This document shows positions 1 through 11,566 of a DNA stretch of 64,000 nt, one piece after another (within the stretch, counting starts at the first letter, position 1; every line of letters starts with the position of its first letter). The DNA comes from Magnaporthiopsis rhizophila (Eukaryota > Ascomycota > Sordariomycetes > Magnaporthales > Magnaporthaceae). The notes below the pieces were generated by a model. The model was given only the letters and a program-made list of their open reading frames with translations. It made no database searches and had not been told where the DNA came from. The translations under genes were made by a program, and so were the position numbers. The DNA lies in contig PYSS01000057.1 in the NCBI GenBank assembly GCA_003049465.1, positions 176,985 through 240,984 of the forward strand, in the 5' to 3' direction.

Positions 1-2
1 GC

Positions 3-191
3 GTGCGCATGGGCATGCTGGATCTGGACAAGATCCTCGTTGAGGTCGATGCCGTGCCGGACACGGACATGCGGGTGTTACAGCGGAGGAGACGTGCCGA
101 GGACGCCGAGGAGGAGAGGCTGGCCGGCGGCGGCAAGAGCCTCAGGAGCTCCCGGAGGAAGGACGACAATGACGATGACGATTGGCATTGA
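3..191 (+). CDS. 3' end of an unidentified protein-coding gene
   Basis: An open frame enters from the left edge and stops at 191, so only the last 62 residues are visible. The tail is strongly charged: an Arg/Glu-rich helix-like stretch (RRRRAEDAEEERL), a Gly/Ser/Lys/Arg-rich segment, and an acidic end with an Asp-Asn-Asp run just before a final Trp-His. This composition is common at the C-termini of nuclear and nucleolar proteins, but I do not recognise the family. The next gene starts 540 bp downstream on the same strand. Whether an intron acceptor lies close to the left edge cannot be seen. Confidence 0.55.
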   Translation: MRMGMLDLDKILVEVDAVPDTDMRVLQRRRRAEDAEEERLAGGGKSLRSSRRKDDNDDDDWH

Positions 192-727
192 AACATGTCT
201 GGAGTCGGTCTCTCAATGCCATGCGCCGTGGGCGACTACAGAGAACGGCGCGAGCCAGAGGGCAGGCTTCAACAGAGAGGTGCGCTCTGTGGCGTCAGCA
301 GCGGCAACTGCAAAAGGTATGCATCGCCGGCGGCTCTCGAAATACACGCAGTAAGCCCTGCCACTGCTCGTAGCTTTTGTCTTTGCTACCTCTGCAGTCA
401 GCGAATCGCGGAGAGCGTGGCCCGTGTAATGATTTATCATTAGGCTGCTGAGCCGCGTTGGCGGGGTGCACAGACCACGCGTTCTTTTAAGTTCCCAACC
501 CCGCATGTTCTGGCCACAGACGCGGCAGGACGCGGTCGGTCGCGTCTGCCACATGCAAGTCTTAATAAGTGCCTTTCTCGACCTCCTTCAGTCGCGTTTG
601 AATCCTCGTTCCATCTCAGACACTTCTCGTTCCGCAGCCATACGTCCCAGCTTCAAGGTTGGCTATATTTCTTGCCTCTATAATTCTCTTGTTCAATTAC
701 CCGTCCATTGAAGCCCCTGTCGTCATC
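192..727. other. Intergenic region with putative promoter of the LRR gene
   Basis: This stretch separates the end of the first gene from the start codon of the LRR gene. No sustained open frame is convincing. The last 70 bases before the ATG are pyrimidine-rich and contain TATA-like sequences (ctatatttc near 663, ctataattc near 680), as expected for a fungal promoter or leader. Confidence 0.4.
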
Positions 728-2470
728 ATGGAGGACGACCAGCCCGAGCCTGTTCTCCCCTCATTCAAGGACCTGAGAAAACGAGCCCGGTTCCAGGCCC
801 CAGCACCGTCGGATTTATGGACTGATTCCAGCGAGCCTGCCATCTTTTCCAGCGACGATGATCCGTCTGTTGATAATTATGCGAATGGCCGCCGCAGGAA
901 GAAGCGTCTGGTCGGCTCGTGGTTCCAGCAGTCGGAGCAGCTGCTGTCATCAGAGGCCGGCCCCGTCCCGACCGCCACCGGAATACGCCGGGGTCTGAGG
1001 CGGGAGCTAGACAGTGGCGTCTGGCTTGCCAGCGACGACACCATTGACGCCAACCCCAAGGGCGAGCTGCCTACGCATGTGGATCCAACTCAACGCGTGA
1101 ACAATGGCTTCAACCGGGCGGCCAGTTTCCGCAATGTTACCCCCGAGGAGGCCAAGGCACAGAAGATTATTGAGAAATGTATTGATGAGGGTGACGAGAA
1201 GGTGGACCTCTCGTGAGTTTTAGTTCATATATCTCCTCGTCCCCGCCTCCATAATATGCTAACAAATTATTCCAGGGGCTTGGGGCTTGGCGGGATCGCG
1301 TCTTCGACGGTCCAACCACTTTCAGGCTTCCACCTGATCCCGACCGTGGTTGAAGGTGTCCCGTTCGAAGGCAGGGAGCCTCGTATGCAACTTTACCTCG
1401 GCAACAACCATCTGGCTCGGATACCTGCTGCTGTCTTCGACCTTGGCTGTTTGACCGTCCTTAGCCTGCGGAACAACCAGCTCACGGAGCTTCCGCCCTG
1501 CATCGGGCAACTGCGCAACCTGGATCACCTCAACATATCTTTCAACCGCTTGCGCTGGCTCCCCAAAGAGCTGCTTGACCTCATGATGCCCAGAGATAGC
1601 CTGGAAAACTTCAAGCTTTATCCCAACCCCTTCTGCAAACCCGAGACGATCAAATCAGCCAGCCAGGAAGGCTGGCTTGGCTCGGTATATACGAGACCGC
1701 AAAAGGAATTTGAGCTCCAAGGACCGTCGCGATCGCGGTGTCGGGAGAACCCTTGGGGTGGTCACGGCGGGGAGTGTTCGGTGTGGACGCCCTGTCCTAT
1801 GGGTGCAGAATGGGAGAAGGATGTTCAGCTGAAGCGCGCTGGGGCCTGCTACGCCGCCCGCTCCCCCGTTCAATACATCGGAGGCACTGGTCTCAACACT
1901 TCCTCGTTCGATCTCGACGATGGCGAGTGGCTCCCGACGGAGAACATGTTTGCCAAGCCAGCCGGCCCGTCATCGTCGCGGCTGGACAAGATGGAAGATC
2001 CTTCGCCAGCGCTGCCGGCAGACGACTCCCCGGCGGGTCCCCGCGAGCTTCTAGAGCTGTCCCTCCAGGCCTGCAGAAGGGCTATAGCGGCCGGTGCTGA
2101 CCTACGGTCATTGATGCCCGCGACCACGCCAGAACACCTGCTCCGAGCTCTCGCCCTAGCGGAGGAGCGTGGCGAGACCGACAGCTATCGTTGCGCTCGT
2201 CCCGGGTGCAAAGGCCGGAGCATGGTCGTCCCCAGGACGCAGTGGGTTGAGTGGTGGTACCTGGGCGAGTATACGGCCCAGAAGGGTTCGACCGCTGGTG
2301 GTTCCGGGCAGCCGGAGCCCAAGGTTTTGACGTTTCGTGCGGCGGACCGCCATCCTGTACCGTTCGTCTCACGGGGCTGCTCGTGGTCCTGCGTCCCCTC
2401 GGTGCCCGAGAAGCGGCTGCCGATGGTCAACGAGGATGGGGATACCACATTTCTTGTCAGGCCGCATTAG
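728..2470 (+). CDS. Leucine-rich-repeat protein with C-terminal cysteine pairs
   Basis: The gene has two exons, 728-1212 and 1276-2470. The 63-bp intron starts GTGAGT, has a GCTAAC branch site near 1258 and ends CCAG; the phases join in frame to give 559 residues. ATG 728 is preferred because the upstream in-frame Met (659) would add a hydrophobic stretch encoded by the pyrimidine-rich leader. The N-terminal third is polar and disordered. LRRs of the xxLxLxxNxL type run from about residue 190 to 260 (LYLGNNHLARIPAAVF, VLSLRNNQLTELP, HLNISFNRLRWLP). The middle is Ser/Pro-rich. The C-terminus has a CARPGC motif and later RGCSWSC, which could bind a metal or form disulfides. LRRs mediate protein contacts; the partner and role are unknown. 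It has no signal peptide or membrane segment, so it is probably nuclear or cytosolic. Confidence 0.85.
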
Positions 2471-3417
2471 CGCGTGTATTTGACTGGCTACCTAGCCGCC
2501 CCATCTTCAGTTGGCGAAGCCTGGCTGTAATTCCTTGATGGAGTTTTGTTTGCATCGAAAATACCCGAAATAGCTGCTTGTATAGGTACATGTGCATTCG
2601 TTTCTGTTTTGATATCTGGGCTGGTAGATAGTTTGTACATTGTAGCATTTCCTCTGCAGGCGGCTGGCCCGTCGCCCATGCGACCATGACCGACGAGACT
2701 GAGAGCACAGGTGATTGTGTCTGTTGTTAGGAATCATTGGTACAGTTCGTGTCTCTGCGTCTGCCCAACTATCATGCTGTCTATTTGCGCGAACAGGCGA
2801 GTGATGCAGTCCAAAACAGCGAACGCGCACGAATATGTACACCGAATAGGGCCGACGAGACGAAGTTTGAAATCTCCTGTTCTACCACTCCGGCATGATC
2901 CTACGAAGATTTCCTCCTGGAGTTATATTAGAACCGATGCCGCGTCCCTGCCTGCTCTCCATCATTGAAACGCCCCCTCACGAAATCCCAAAAAAAAAAA
3001 GGGGGCGGCAGAATCACGGCCATTACGGATAACCGCAACAGACGGAAACGCCACTTTGCACCAGATTCATGCAAGCCAAGCGCAAAGACTGAGTGAGTTG
3101 AAGGCGGGCAGCAAGAAAACAGGAATCTAATCACGGGCTGCATGTGACTGTGGCGCAATATCCATTGTGTCCCCTTTTGACTTGGTCTTTCAGCCTTTGG
3201 GCCAGGCTGCTGTGACAGTGTCCGTTTGCTCCGTTGCCAGCATGTATTTAAACAAGTCTTTTCGTAGAACAGAAAAAAAAGAGAAAGAAATGGCTGGATT
3301 TCTTCACCGTCGTGTCGGAGAACGGTCCAGTGCTTACCAGCGTCGTTCCATGTTCTCGAACCGCCGCGGGTGTTTGTCGACGTTCTAACCAGACGCCTGT
3401 CGGGTATTTCACCAGCC
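2471..3417. other. Intergenic region, no gene seen
   Basis: This is the 3' region of the LRR gene plus the upstream region of the next gene. It holds short A runs (for example 2990-3000 and 3273-3282) and only short, overlapping open frames without coding character. Confidence 0.4.
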
Positions 3418-4842
3418 ATGGCCGGCGAACAAGAGGCAGATATTACCGAGTTCAGGTGCGCTTGCTCGTATCTTTACCTTACCAGCACGGGAGAGAGGCG
3501 CTCGCTCTGTCTCCCTACTTTTCTTTTTCCCCGTCGACCTCCTTGGCATAGACAAAAAAAAAGCGCTCCGACGAGGCTTCTGCTAAAGCCGGCCGACGGC
3601 AAAACAGTCTCGAGAGCCACCTGCGCGACATGCAGCGCAGCCTCTGGATCTCGTCATCCTCGGACCCGGATGCGGACGCGGACGCGGACGCGGATGCGGC
3701 CGACGAGGGGATCCAGCTGACACTCCCGCTCATGTCCCTGTGCAGACATTGCATCACGGTGCTGGAGGACGACGCCGGGGCGGATAGGTTCCGGGCCAGC
3801 TACGCCGAGCTCTTCACCGGCGCGTACCAGGACCTGTTCCACTGGATCATGGAGAGGCCCGCGGACGAGATCCACGACCGGATATGGGAGAGGCTGTTTG
3901 GGGACTGGGAGAGGTAGGGAGTGGGGCTTTATGGCCCGTGGTGTATGTATCTACCTATGTATATTCTGCGTGCTGACAACAGGCTGGTTGGTTTTCTCGG
4001 CACAAAGTCTCGAAAGCCTGAAAAATACCCAAGTAGACGTCATGCGCAGCATCAGCCCCCACGACATGCTCCGCTTCCTCGCCAAGGCCCTCGTCTACAT
4101 CTTTGCCCAGGCCCCCACGCGGGGGCAGGCCGAGCTGCCGCCCGACGCCGTCTGGGACAATTTCCTGTGCTACCACCTGTCCCGCATAACTTTCGCCTGC
4201 CTGGTGGATCCATCGTCCCCGTCACCGCCGTGCCCGCAGGTTCTCGACCGGGACGCCCTCGACCGCCTCGACACGGTCCTGGCCGTCGCCCTCCGGCGCC
4301 GCACCAACCCGGACAACCACCCGGAAGCCTGTGCCGCGTCGGCCGCGTGCGCCGTCGCGCGCTCCCTCGCGTCCCACGCGGCCTCGCGGCCACTCGACGA
4401 GCTGTCGCCCGGCTACGCACCCAGGCTGCTGGACGTGCTGGCCACGGCGCTGGTGACCGAGGGTGTGCGTCGCGTGGCGGGCAGGCGGCATCGGCAGCGG
4501 CGGACGCGGCAGGATGATATTGATGAGCAAGACGGGGACAGGGGCAACAGGGATAGGGATGGCGCCATAGTTGTGGCGGTCATGGCGCGCGCGGCCCACG
4601 AGGTGCTCCATTACCAGGTGGGCATCCACGCGCGGCGCCGCGGTGGCGAGCACGACGCCGAGGGCCGCGCCGCGTGGCTTGCTCGCCGCGAGGCCGCCCT
4701 CGACAGCTTACTACGTCTCCAGCACCGCGTCTCGCCCGCGCTGCTGGCGGACCTGCTGGCGTGGCTGGGGCCAGAGGCCGAGCTGTGTCTGCAGCTGGAC
4801 TTGAAGGGTATCCTGGAGACGAAGACGAGTGGTGGATGGTAA
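3418..4842 (+). CDS. Uncharacterised three-exon protein with an Asp-Ala repeat
   Basis: My model is exon 1 at 3418-3455, exon 2 at 3608-3913, and exon 3 from 4008 or 4050 to 4842. Donors are GTGCGC and GTAGGG. The first acceptor is the only CAG that keeps phase. Two acceptors fit the second intron (AAAG at 4007 or GCAG at 4049), giving 392 or 378 residues. The protein starts MAGEQEADITEF and carries a (Asp-Ala) run encoded by a hexanucleotide repeat near 3666-3696. It then has predicted helical segments (LPLMSLCRHCITVLEDD; MLRFLAKALVYIFAQ) and ends in a long, Ala/Arg-rich, probably helical region. I do not recognise a family. No signal peptide or catalytic motif is evident. An alternative start is the internal Met at 3630. 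Confidence 0.55.
3666..3696 (+). repeat. In-frame hexanucleotide repeat (gcggac-type)
   Basis: Five or so imperfect copies of gatgcg/gacgcg in tandem encode alternating Asp-Ala inside the uncharacterised gene. The repeat length is a multiple of three, so unit gain or loss would keep the frame. Confidence 0.8.
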
Positions 4843-5567
4843 GGGAGTGTATGGTTTCCGTGGGGGGCGTGGATGCTGCTTTTTGGGAGAGAGACAGTTG
4901 GGCTCCTTCAAGGGGTGTGCGGAGAACTCTCGGAGTCGGGAACTAGTGATGGGTGGTAAGGCAGTGTACGGCTTCCAGGCGGGCGCGCTGGGAGAGGCAA
5001 GTTCCCTTGGGGGTGTGTCGACAACTCGGAGTCCGCGTCTCCCGAGATGTAGCGCCCCCATGTCACCATGAGAGTCAACGGTTCGGACGCCTCGGGCGTT
5101 GTCCCCTTACCCACGGCTACTAGCGAGCTTCTTTGTGGTTCTAGACGCGGTTGCCTTGTGTAGGTAGTCGTTGGCAGTGTCTCTTGAACGGCAGATTAAT
5201 GGACCCCATTGCTACCCACGACGCTCTGGTCTCTAGGGATAACACGTCAGAGCCCAGGGCTACCTATACGACGGGCCTCGGAGACGATGGCAGGCGACAC
5301 ATGCTTCGGGCAGAAATGCAGCATGTGTTAGTCGGGCTCTTGTCGAACAGGGCGGTACTTTCTGTGGGCTGGGCTGCATTGCTAGGGCATCAACATTTCT
5401 GTCTGCTGCTTACCAGCATGGATTGAGATCGCATTGTTTTTCCCCTTCCTGTCTGGTGCGTTGCCCGGAGGAATCATCTGACGGAGCACATGAGAAAATG
5501 AGTCTACAGAGTTCATCTTTGACGCTTGTACGATGGCCTACACGCGCCCTTGTAGAACGTGGTACGG

Positions 5568-5682
5568 CAGGCATATTTCGCGTCAGGGCTGGAAAAAAAA
5601 AGGCAGGTTTGTGTCTTTTTTCTTTACGATTTTATGTCGTGACATCGTTTCCAGCCGATGTCCTTACCAGGAAATATGCCTG
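5568..5682. repeat. 12-bp perfect inverted repeat, arms about 90 bp apart
   Basis: CAGGCATATTTC at 5568-5579 is matched by its exact reverse complement GAAATATGCCTG at 5671-5682. The enclosed sequence has no coding content. It could be the ends of a small inverted-repeat element or a chance palindrome; no clear target duplication flanks it. Confidence 0.5.
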
Positions 5683-8600
5683 TGTCGAGCAAAGTGACCC
5701 ATTGTTGAAGATGCGTCAACGGTTCAAAAGGCGGCGGACCTCTTACAGCCATCACGCCCCATGATGTGATATCCACCTAGCCAAGCCATCGTCCTTGCCG
5801 CGTTCAGGTACCGAGGGTCCGGCACCGCTTGTTTTTTTTTGTCTAACGTGGAAAAAAATTCTCACACCGCTCTTTCTCGGAATATTCCGATCCCGGTCAC
5901 CGTACCTAGCCGGCGGTGAAGCAACGAACAAAAAAGGCAGCCCGGGTGTAACTATATCGGGGTTATTTCCGCACCACTAAGGTTACGGCTGACTTCCCCT
6001 AGCTGGCGAGGCTTTCACCCGGCTTTCGGGGACTCCGCTCCGACTCCGAGGATGGCCGCCGTCGGCATTGGCTCGCCATTCCCGACGAGCCTATCCTGCG
6101 CCTCCGACTTTGGGCGCCCTCTCCCATCCTCTATAGTCCCACACGTCAGCACGTGTCTCCCAGTGTTTCCTTTCCGCCTGGCTGAAGGGTCCAAAGGGAG
6201 CCAGAGCCGGCGTGGGTTCCCAGGGCAAGAAGGTGAAGGACGGGGCGTACCAACGCATCATGCAGACGCGCTCTTCTTCCCTGGTCCTGGTCCTTGTCCC
6301 CTGCCGCAGACCTGGTGGATTTCCTTTCTCCAGCCCTAGAAGCCTAGGGCAACTGAAGCCTCTTCTCTTAGTTGCCTAACGGGGTATCCCCCGAGAGGCG
6401 CCGCCTCGAGCAACGGAGAATCGGGCAGGAATTCTCTACCTGACCGAGATCCCTTTCTTACTGGTGTTCGTATATGGTTTATCCGTTGCGCCCCGTAGGC
6501 GGAGTCGTCATGCGCCCGTTCCTGCTGGCGACCCGCTCAGCTCTTCCCCGATCGATCCTCGTCTCTCGTGACCTGTGCTCCTTTTGCCCGACACACACGA
6601 GCAGGGCGGTTGTGCGCCGGCAGGCAAGCTGCCTTCTCCCTGCCTGTCCGCCTGTCCGGCAGCCTTGAGCCTAACCGGGAAGGTAAACACGGATAGTCGC
6701 ACAGCGGTGTATGCAGCAGGCCGCCCGACGGAAAGGCAGCGATCTCGCGGTATTCCGTTGGGTAGGGAATACGGACGGGCACTGGTGTGTGTCTCTCTCG
6801 TTGACGTAGCCCTAGGACGGCAGTGACACCCTCCTAGGATTTCCTCGCCCTCATGTGAATTGATAGGCACAAAAACACACTCCTGGCGCTCGGCATGCAC
6901 GCTTGGGAGAGAGACCGCAGTCGGGTGCTGGAACACGGGGCGGGCTTGGCGACAACGCTCGGGATCGGTAAAGGGGCTAAGCCTCGTTTCTTCACGCTAC
7001 ATCTATCGCACACATGTGTCGTTTTAGCGCCGTGGAAAGTATCATCGTGATTAAATCCCTTCCAAGGAAAAGCCTGCCATAGTTTGTGGCAGGAGAACGA
7101 CGACGGCGGTAGGGCGCATCATACCTACTACCTACCTGGCCACCTAGGGCGAGGAGAGCTTTGGATGTGGACACGACGCGCGCCCCGGCGAGGAGCAACA
7201 ACAGGGGCAAGTGTGGAATTTTTCCGTGGTTGTAGAACTCGGACTGCATGGACTGCATAAAGGAAAAAGAAAGGGGGGGTCTCGAGGGGAGACGATGTGG
7301 CAGCTTCAAATAATCATAGCCATTGGGCCAACTCCTGCAGCCCTGGAAACGAGGTCGCTCGACAGGGCTTCTAAGCTGTCTGTAAATCAGCCCCGGCTTC
7401 CCATTGCTATTGGCCCAAGTCCATCACAATCACCGCCCAATCAAATAGCATCAATTTTCCCCGGCGCCAAAGCAGATGCCGGTCAAGCTTTCCTCCGCCC
7501 CAACTAAGCTGGCATCGACGCGTTAACGGGCCGCAACCCGCCTGCTCGAGCGTCCAGGGCCACCCGAGAGGGGACAATGATGCAGGTATCCGATTCAGCG
7601 TCGGGGAAGATGCAACCCCAGTGAACGATGTAAAACCTGCCCTAACAGGACAGCACGTCTAGAGGGGAGCGTTTTTCTTATCGGTGATCTGCCATAATGT
7701 TTTGGACCCATTGCTGCCCAATGCCACCCACCAAAAGCCCAGAAGACGAGGTCCAACTCCCGTCCTTACCCGCGCCAGACGCTACCACTGCGCCGAAGGT
7801 CCCCGGCTAAATACCCTACAGTATCTGGCGGTCAAGCTAGCTGTCCCCGCATTTTGCGTATGCTCGGCTCGGTCCTCCTTTGCTCACTCACCGGTCACGG
7901 GTATTGTGAAAGGGCGTTTCTCGCCTTGGACTGGTAGGGGAGAACGATGGTCGGATATGCACATGTGTTGTGTCCTTTCCCTACCGAATATCATTCCTTT
8001 TTTTTTTCATCCTGGTATCTGTCCCGTACTTTACCTCCTGCTTGAAAGCTCCCCTGGCTCGGCACATGCCAGTTTTCAAGCATTGGAGCCCAACATGACA
8101 CCATGGAGGGTGCAAACGTCTCGGGCCATGTTCATGCCCCTTTCAGAGCTAGCGAGCCCTTGTCTGCCAGGCTTATTACGGGTGGGAACTCCACTTTCTT
8201 TGCTTATGCCGTTGCTTTCCATGGACGGCAAGAAATGCACTTGTTGACACTAGAAGTTCAGCCCTGTTCTCATCATACCCGCCCTAGAAAAGAACTTTTA
8301 CACGTCATATGGACTTCAGCTCGCACACCTACTTAGCAAATCTGCCAACGCACCAAGCCTTAACTTCTATGCTTATATAGACGACTTCGACTACCGCCTC
8401 ACTTCTAGGTCCGCACTGCCGCGGATATCCGCCTCAAGGGCACTTAAGAGACGTAGCTTTATGTAATGCTGCACAACTCGCAGTAATAACCATTTGATTG
8501 TTATTCCACCTTTACCGTATAGCATGATGCAAACTTTTACCCAAAAGAAGCAAAGCAGGGTTGGGCACTAGTGAACGGCAGCCACATAATAGGACAACCC

Positions 8601-10498
8601 CAACAGTCCGGCAGCTAGGGCCGCTTAACTAGCCCAAGCCTCGTGCTCGTTGGGCCTCAGGGACGCTATATACGTAGCCATGCAGATATGTATGCAGGCT
8701 CTAAGGATAACTCGCCCGGATTTTTTGCCGGTGAAACACGCTCAACATTTTCAACCTCTAGTTTTGAAGGCAACCTTGGGGCTGTATCAGGGGCGTTATG
8801 TGCTGTCATGATAACTGCCTGACCAGTCTTTGATTTCAGTACCTTGCAGCCGTAGGTGACGCTCCGCACGCCTCTTGCCCGGTACAGGCAGAGAGAGTGA
8901 CGATGACAACGAAAGCACTGCCTGCATATATCCACTGACGGGCTGCCAGCTGTCACGGGGACCGGCGGATGTGACTGATACCGTCGGGCTCTGCTGCCTG
9001 CCGACAGGCAAACCCTCCGCTCCGTCACTCGGGGGAACGTGTCACGTTCCCATGGCTCGGCTCGCTTCAGGGTTTGATTTTAGCGGAAGGCCCAGGGATG
9101 TGCCGAACAAGGAATGGAAGGTTTAGGAGCCTAATCTTGCATACCCACGTGTCGAGATTCACCCCTGCACCTACTCGGGGAACTCGGAAAGCCAGGGAAA
9201 AGTTCAATCTAGCCTGTTTAGAAGATGAGTCTAACCTAACCGCGTTCCTGGAGACTTGTATCAGGAACCACAACTAAGCTTCTGAGCCTCACCGTTAGCG
9301 GTCAGGCTGTTAGTCAACATGCCGCGAAAGACGACTTGACCGAGGTGAAAAAAAGGGGGGAGGCCAAGGCTGGGATACGACAGTGATTTTGGGCATCAAG
9401 TCCAGCTCCGAAGTAACACCATACCACGCCAGCTCAACATATTACCACTTTTGCACACTAGGAAGCAGTGATCCCTGGAATTTGTTTGTTTATTACCATA
9501 TCAAGACCTGTACTGGGGTGGTCCGGCGGGCACAAAATTGGGCGCTGTTGCCTACCAGCCGCATCTGAACGTCCAACCCCGGCGAATGTAAGCCAAACGA
9601 CATGGGGAGCCGGCTGTGACTCATCACAGCCTTGTGCTGCAAAATGATGACCAGCCCGTCCTCACAATCATTCACGCCGTTCTGTCGCTTTCCCTAACCT
9701 CACCTTTGTATATCCCCGCGGTGCCGTGAACCTCCAAGCAGGGCTGCCAGGCAACAGGGCCGCATCATACAGGGGGGTAATCCCGGATGACAACCGGCCC
9801 AGTGACCCCCCCGACCAGGTAAACAAGCCTGGCGGCATCTGACAAGACTGGCGGGTTGATGTCACGCAGCCTCGTGCAAAAATTGCGAACCAGCCACCGT
9901 CGCCCTGTCAACAGGTCGCCGCACAGATAGGGTCACGCGTTGGGTCGGTGAACGGAGGAGGACAACGGTCGCCTGAATCTGGGGCGCCCAGGGCGTGACA
10001 GATAGGATAGCTCGAAGGCTGGGCGACCCGTAAGGACGAAGTATTGTGAACTGGAGCCGTGATTGGCAGTATAGCGAGGAGCCGGCTCCCAGGCCTCAGC
10101 TGACAAGAAGTAGGCTAGCTCGCGCCGCACAATAACACTCTTTCGAGTGAATTTCAGCTGGCCATCGGTCAGGACCTGCCAGCCATCTCCGGCCAGCTTT
10201 TGAGACCCGGCATCGTTCGGCCCGCTCATAGGCGACGCCTTTTGTATGTCTGGTCTCAGCAGGAGGGCGCTCTCGAGTGTGTAAGGTCGGCTACTGTTGC
10301 GAGTGTCGCCGGGGGGCTGGGGGTCGCGTCTCGTCGACCGCGGCGTGTGTTGATCAACTGGTCGCTCGTTGCCGGGCCAGGGAGGCAGTTGAGGGCGCAC
10401 GCAAGGATGATAGGTGCTCGACATGCAGAAGATCGTAGAGGCGGCGGCCGATCATCTCTCGATGACCGGCCTGGATGATTGTGGCCGCGGCGCTGGAA

Positions 10499-10524
10499 CA
10501 CGGCGGCGGCGGCGGCGGCGGCGG
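10499..10524. repeat. (CGG)n microsatellite
   Basis: About eight uninterrupted CGG/GGC triplets lie in the gene-poor spacer, with no supported gene around them. Confidence 0.85.
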
Positions 10525-11566
10525 CACATCGGAGCGAGCCAATGCGAGCGCATTCAGGTCGTACCGGCGACTGGAATGTGTTTGAGGCCCGCGAAGGGTT
10601 AGCATTTCCATTGACTGCGTTCTTTCTTGAGGAATGGCTTCAACTCTAGTCCTTTGGAAAGGCAGGGGTTCAGGGTCAAACGGATGAGGCGCAGCGTAGA
10701 AGTCGGCGCCACAGCGGTGGTGCAATGATGGCCAATCACGAACCCGTTGGAATGGCGGGTGCGGGGTACTCTACCCGGGGGCTCGACTGTCAGGGGCACC
10801 TATATAATGTTACGGCCCCTGTTCGACTTGTCCAATTCGTGTCGCATGCATGTAGTGGGTGCCCGCGTTGCGTCGAGGAGGCTCGGTGCCTCCCTGGCGA
10901 CCAAAAATTGGCTGAAGCCGCAATTGACCAGACAGGCACCTCTGAATAGGGCACCAAGTCTCAATTCCATTGCATGGTAAGGTTTAGATCTATTGGCCTT
11001 GGCGGGTGTGGATGGTGACGGCTACGATAGCTCGTAAGAGAATGCCCTTCGAATTGGGGCCATGCAGCCTACCCGTGAATGTGCAAATGCGGACCATGGC
11101 GGCCACGCAGAGCCGCGCCAGTACGTACCCGTAAGGCGACGGCTAGCCTTTTCAGGTTAGAGCTGGCGGCAGGCGGACCACCCACTTGCTTTCATGCCTA
11201 CCTAGTAGACGGTAGGTACTAGGTACACACCCCTTCCCTTCAATTGACCAAAGCCCGACGCCTTCCTCTGCCCGTGCGTGGCCGCGACCCATGCTTGTCT
11301 TGGACTGTGAATTTATATCTATTCTTCCTACCCAGTTTTGCTTGAACGACAATGTTGGAAAGACCAGATCGCGCGGCAGTCTTCAATTGTTCCTTGCGAA
11401 GCAGAGACCACCCGACTACAAAAAGCACCCCCGCTGCCCTCCAGCTTGCGCCAGAAGTCCCGAAAAATGAACGAGAAAACCGGAACCTTGGACCTAAATG
11501 ATAGGTTCGTTAAACACCTGCGGAATACCCATGCCGCGCGAAAACAAGTGCCGCTAGAAACGAAGG

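Larger units (their letters stand above)
4843..11566. other. 6.7-kb gene-poor spacer
   Basis: No open frame here has convincing coding character. The longest ones (for example 7684-8247 plus and 9933-10424 minus) lack recognisable motifs. The stretch holds short T and A runs, a 12-bp inverted repeat (5568-5682), a CGG microsatellite (10499-10524) and several tacctacc/ctaggt-type motifs (7120-7150, 11205-11230). It may hold decayed transposon sequence, but I could not identify an element by reading. Confidence 0.4.

Noticed and set aside
9933..10424. 163-codon minus-strand frame starting with ATG
   Set aside because: Pro/Arg/Ser-rich, with no motif, no intron signals and no promoter evidence.
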